Source: Kappaphycus alvarezii
Lineage: Eukaryota > Rhodophyta > Florideophyceae > Gigartinales > Solieriaceae
Direction: 5' to 3'
DNA: 64,000 bases
NCBI GenBank assembly: GCA_002205965.3
Contig: NADL03000022.1
Coordinates: 124,001-188,000, forward strand
Position numbers and translations under genes: made by a program. Each line of letters begins with the position of its first letter. Position 1 is the stretch's first letter. The notes beneath the pieces are model-generated. The model searched no databases and had not been told where the DNA came from. It saw only the letters and a list, made by a program, of their open reading frames with translations. Positions 59,641 through 64,000 of the stretch are shown here, piece after piece.

Positions 59641-62600
59641 CATAATGCTTGTCCAAATATTCGGGGATAGCAAAAGGATGCATATCATGATGACGGTTGA
59701 CTTTCATGGACTGAAATTGTCCATCTAAAATATGTATATACTCATTTATTTTAGTCAACGTAAATCAATCGAAAGATTCAGGGAACTCGTTGAATCTTAA
59801 GAGATTTTCACGATGCAAATGATAAAATAAAAAAAATGTCGCTGATTATAGCGGAACGTATAAAGACACAACTCGGAATTTGAATGAAAATTTTATATTG
59901 GAGATAAATTTAAGACTGCTGAAATTTTATAAATTAAATAAAAGATAGAGAAAGCATTAAAAAATGAACTTGCTGAAGATATTTTCACTCAATCACCTCT
60001 ACTGAGATTACCAAAAGGTACCAAATATATGTAAAAATGCTTTCTTAATCGTATCGGATCATTATAATGATACCAGACTAAGACTACATATTTTTGTATG
60101 CGTCTTTACATGACGCGAACTCCATTTGAGGAGATATTTTATTTTTAGATCCCAAAATCATGTTACTCAAGCAATATTCCCAAAATTTGAGCACTTCAAG
60201 AATAATTTCGTTTCAAAATTCTTGGAACAAGTTCTAAACGTGACTTATTGAGTTATTAATGCCCATTAAACAACCTTCATTCAATAAAAAACAATAACTG
60301 CAGTCCAATTCACTTTGTAGCAATTTATCGTAATTGCACTCAGAGGTAAAATATGTGCTTTTACTACAAGTAGTCAACCTCTCACCATCGCCATAGATGC
60401 TCAATGAAGTAAAATTTCTTTCTTCCTTTATCACTTTATAGCACACTTACGGTTCCATGAATCCGATGGTTTTCAATTTCTTCTCTTGTTGACTGAATTA
60501 TGGACATACTTAACAGCTCTGAAGATACAGATGGAGGCTTTTCGTTGCATACAGTGCCATATTTTTCGATAGAATTTTGGACCCAGTACACGTAATAAAT
60601 TGTTTCTGTACTTCTAAATCACGGAAAATAGTATCGTTTGACTTCTTATGGAGGTGCAGGGGTAATAGAGGTAAGAGCAGGGAAATTATCAAGTGTGGAT
60701 TGTGAGAATGGAATGAAGTTTTGGTTGATATTTTGGTTATTATGTATTCTTTATATTATATATATTAATTATATATTCGAGATCCATGCGTTCCATATGG
60801 CAGCTATTACCTCTCTTCAATTATTCTGTTCTCGTATCGTACACCGTTCACTTTTATCACTTGTGTACTTTGGAGATCAGTCAGCAAAGTACACCATTTT
60901 TAAAGCTTCTTTTTAACGTTTCCATCTGCGTAATATCGGGGAGGCAAGCGAATAAAAGGGGACGAGTAAAGCTAACATGGGCTGAAAATAGACGCGTTTT
61001 CAGCAAAAATTAAGTCGCTATGGTATTTAAGCGACTTAAACGCGAACATAACCGCATCTCGGGGATAATGTACCAATTTTCTCTTCCATGCCGGCTTTTA
61101 ACTCCTCGCTGAGACTCTTTATCAGAAAAGACCCGCTATGCTACAATTTTTCTGTACATATCTATTATATATTGTACAAATATTGCCTAGTAGTACTAGT
61201 TGCGACCCCATAAACCGTCTTTTACCTGATCTTTGAAATAGTTATCAATCTCTTCACAATTTTCAGCACCGAAAATCTTTTGAAGACTCAGGAAAATTAA
61301 AAACTAAAAACTAGACAATTTTCAATGCAAAGTAATCCCATCAACCCATTTATACCAGTAAAAGTGATTAATATTTAAAATCCTGTTTTAAAGAGGTATC
61401 TCAATGCCACAGTGCCCAGTTAACATATCGCATGATCTTAGTACTTACATTTAAATTCGAAACTACAAATTATTCTTTTTGCTGAAAAAAAGGATCTTGA
61501 GATATAAAATTTAATTGTTCTCCACAATTTCCTTCTAAAGTTTTACATAATCTTTACAAATTAAGTGTAATTTGTGTTGTGCGAAAGTTTTTGAGTTTAT
61601 CCTATCGGTTTAGACTCATGTAAGTTGAGAACTATGTAGAATTACTTGCAGGGTCACTGCTTTTCGACAGAGAAGGACCTTCTTGATTAATAATCGTTTT
61701 AAACGCCTTAAATTACATACTTCCAATCCAAAAAGGTATTATTTCATAGAAAAGCGACAAAAACTTAATCAAAAAGATTAGGAGATTTGCGGTGCTTCAA
61801 ATGTGAATCCACTGATCATTATTACAAATATGTTTTCGCTTCCGCAATTATTATTGTTACCTCCAAAAAACCTTGAAATTATGAAAATAAATATGCGTCC
61901 AGAAAAATCAGATCCTTGACATTGAAAGGAAAATCTGCAAAGATGTAATTTGGCAAACCAGTCGTTGAAAAGTTCATGGGTGATTATGCCCGCGTAGCGG
62001 CTTAACGTAAGTAAACTCCTCTTTCAGCCCATTTTTCTTCTTTTGTCGTCAAAATTTAGAAAAAAGGAGAATTATAATAATATGAGAAATAATAAAAAAT
62101 GAGAAATGCTATGCAAATGTTTGGAAGCTTCCTGTGACACGCGCCACATGTACTCTTAGAAACTTTTCGCAATCTGAAGGATCATCATTTTTTAAAAAAG
62201 ATAATGGAAGTCACTTGAAAAATATATTTAATAGCAATTTCATATAAGAAGACTGTAATACTTTATACTACTTCAAAAAAATATCATTATTTTACTCTGA
62301 ACCACCCAAGGACGCCATTTTCTTTCCTAGTATTAATATTTGTTACATTACAGGTTCCCATTCCCTTTTCTCGTTTTTAACCAGAATGTAATCCATTTCG
62401 AGTAAGCAGAGGTTTGCACCAATTGTTGCAGGGTTTAAACTTGTTGTGTATTCAGAATTTGTTGGGACTACTTGAAATATTTTCCTTACATACGCAGTAC
62501 AGTTTTACCTTTCCCAGAAAATTCAAAACCCATCATATTCTTGCGATATTACCAATTTGAACTCCTTCATATATTAAATTAAATCAAAAAACAAAAAGTG

Positions 62601-64000
62601 GTATCTTAGATCAAGTGACAGGCCTTCTCACTTTTTAAAAAAGATAACCTTGTGTAAAAGAAAATATAATGTGCCCGATATATTTTATGCAAATGCTTTA
62701 GACATGGAACGAAGTATTCTTAGTATTTTTGAACAGATATATGCGTGTTTTGCCTTCCAATAATTCCCAGTTTCTTTAATTGTGACCAAATTGCAACCCT
62801 GTACGCTTTCTTCTTTAAATGAAAAACACTTTATCGACTTATCTACCTTTAGCCTTTTTTCTTCTGCTATACCCTTTAAAAGCCAGAAAAAAGTTTGGAT
62901 TTATTGCTACACAGATTTCGAAAATTTCTACCTGTAAATTAGCTTCCGAGGGTCCGATTCAGATTTTTTGATCCATTTTTTAGTGAAATTTTCTTTCTAG
63001 CTACTATTCACTTCGAATTTCTTCAAATAGGTTCAATAGAGCCGCATTTGCTCTTCTGAATTTAATTTAACCCCATGCACAGAAACAGATTACTTAAAGT
63101 GGCTCTAAGGAATTGAAAGCTCAGCTAAGGTTTCTCTACACTGCCTTTATGGATAGAAATACTTGTCATATGCTTTAGGATACTTTATTCAGGCGGTATT
63201 TTTAGATTAACACGGCGTTATATCTCGTAACTTGTGCTTGTGTTTTTCACATTTAGTGAGATCTAATCCATAATTGAATACAAAATATTCTTTTGGCTGA
63301 AATCAGAATAATTGCGATCGAAAACCCTTCTAGATAGACATGATTTTCCTCAGGTGTGTTTTCTGGATGCTGTATCGCAGTACAACCATCAGTCTCGAGT
63401 CTGCATCATCAATTGGAAATCACGAAAATTTTCTTACAGGGATAAATGCACTAGTTGACAGGTATAGTCCACTTGTTGTTTCCTGTGTACTACTAATTGT
63501 GAATAACTGTATTTATACGTAACCTGGTTCAACTTATACATCAAAATTCAGACTTTAATAGCTTGTAATACTCAATATTGGGTACCCATTATTATTTATT
63601 TCTCAGAAAATTTAGGGATCAACTGGTAGAGGTCAAAGAGGGACGGATAATTCAGATCTTAATAGAAATCAAAAACTCAAATATGATTAGTAAAGGTATT
63701 GAGTATAAGAAAGCGCTGACGTACCGTTACCGATCATTAACATTCAGAGGAAATCCGATGTATATGTTCTACTTTTAAGCCTTGTATTTAGTTTTTTGTG
63801 ACACTTTTTGTATGAATTATTTTCTTATGAAAATGAATGCAAAAACAGACAGCACAGAATGTAAATGTATGCGAATTTGCGATAATTCATGTACATATTT
63901 AAGTCAAATCATCTATTATCGCATTTCATCAATTCCTTTCAAGAGTAAGGTTTCCGCATGTAATTTTTTAAATCATAATGAAGTATTGTTGGTATATACA
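59641..64000. other. AT-rich tail without a recognised gene
   Basis: The most AT-rich part of the window. No open frame above about 92 codons and none with recognisable content. Short homopolymer and TATA-like runs (for example 60740-60780). Confidence 0.5.

Noticed and set aside
1-64000. tRNA, rRNA or CRISPR
   Set aside because: No cloverleaf with matching T-arm, no rRNA-like blocks and no regularly spaced repeats with unique spacers. The 36-bp array is a plain tandem repeat.

Overview
The window is nuclear DNA of a eukaryote. It probably comes from a photosynthetic alga with sparse introns and many transposons; a red alga would fit, but that is inference. The grounds are a Cgi121-type KEOPS subunit in three exons, a UXT-type prefoldin-like protein, a DUF2009 protein, a SLAC1/TDT-type anion channel, a plastid-type atypical short-chain dehydrogenase, and several eukaryotic transposon families (hAT, Ty1/copia, CACTA/TNP2, PIF/Harbinger). 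No rRNA, tRNA, CRISPR array or prokaryotic operon was seen.

Layout. From 1 to about 28.6 kb the DNA is mixed in GC and holds the recognisable host genes: an unrecognised minus-strand coding region (about 1.06-2.33 kb), the SLAC1/TDT-like channel (4.5-5.66 kb, plus), a BED-finger hAT transposase gene (5.95-9.0 kb, minus), the SDR (19.98-20.84 kb, plus), Cgi121 (22.45-23.27 kb, plus) tail-to-tail with DUF2009 (23.30-25.16 kb, minus), and the UXT-like gene (27.28-27.83 kb, plus). Almost every one is preceded, on its own coding strand, by a strongly pyrimidine-rich stretch that I read as promoter or 5' leader. This half also carries many short palindromes of the CTGTAC/GTACAG type. From 28.66 to 34.03 kb lies an old, broken Ty1/copia element with both LTRs, followed by a LINE-like fragment.

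From about 35 kb to the end the sequence becomes AT-rich and loses the palindromes. It consists of decayed coding material: an unrecognised plus-strand region (35.3-40.4 kb), a 36-bp minisatellite (42.0-42.55 kb), a CACTA/TNP2-like transposon (45.6-49.3 kb), a PIF/Harbinger element with convergent transposase and Myb-like ORFs (55.4-57.6 kb), and an AT-rich tail without genes.

The host genes do not form a pathway. Cgi121 serves tRNA t6A modification, UXT-like proteins are chaperone or transcription partners, SLAC1/TDT proteins move anions, and the SDR is probably plastid-targeted. A strong general signal is that every recognisable host gene is close to full length but changes reading frame at least once, often at homopolymers. 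This looks more like residual indel error in the assembly than like separate pseudogenes. I did not find a convincing new biological system. The best leads are the palindromic repeat family, the shared pyrimidine leaders, the 36-bp minisatellite and the unidentified 35-40 kb coding remnant.
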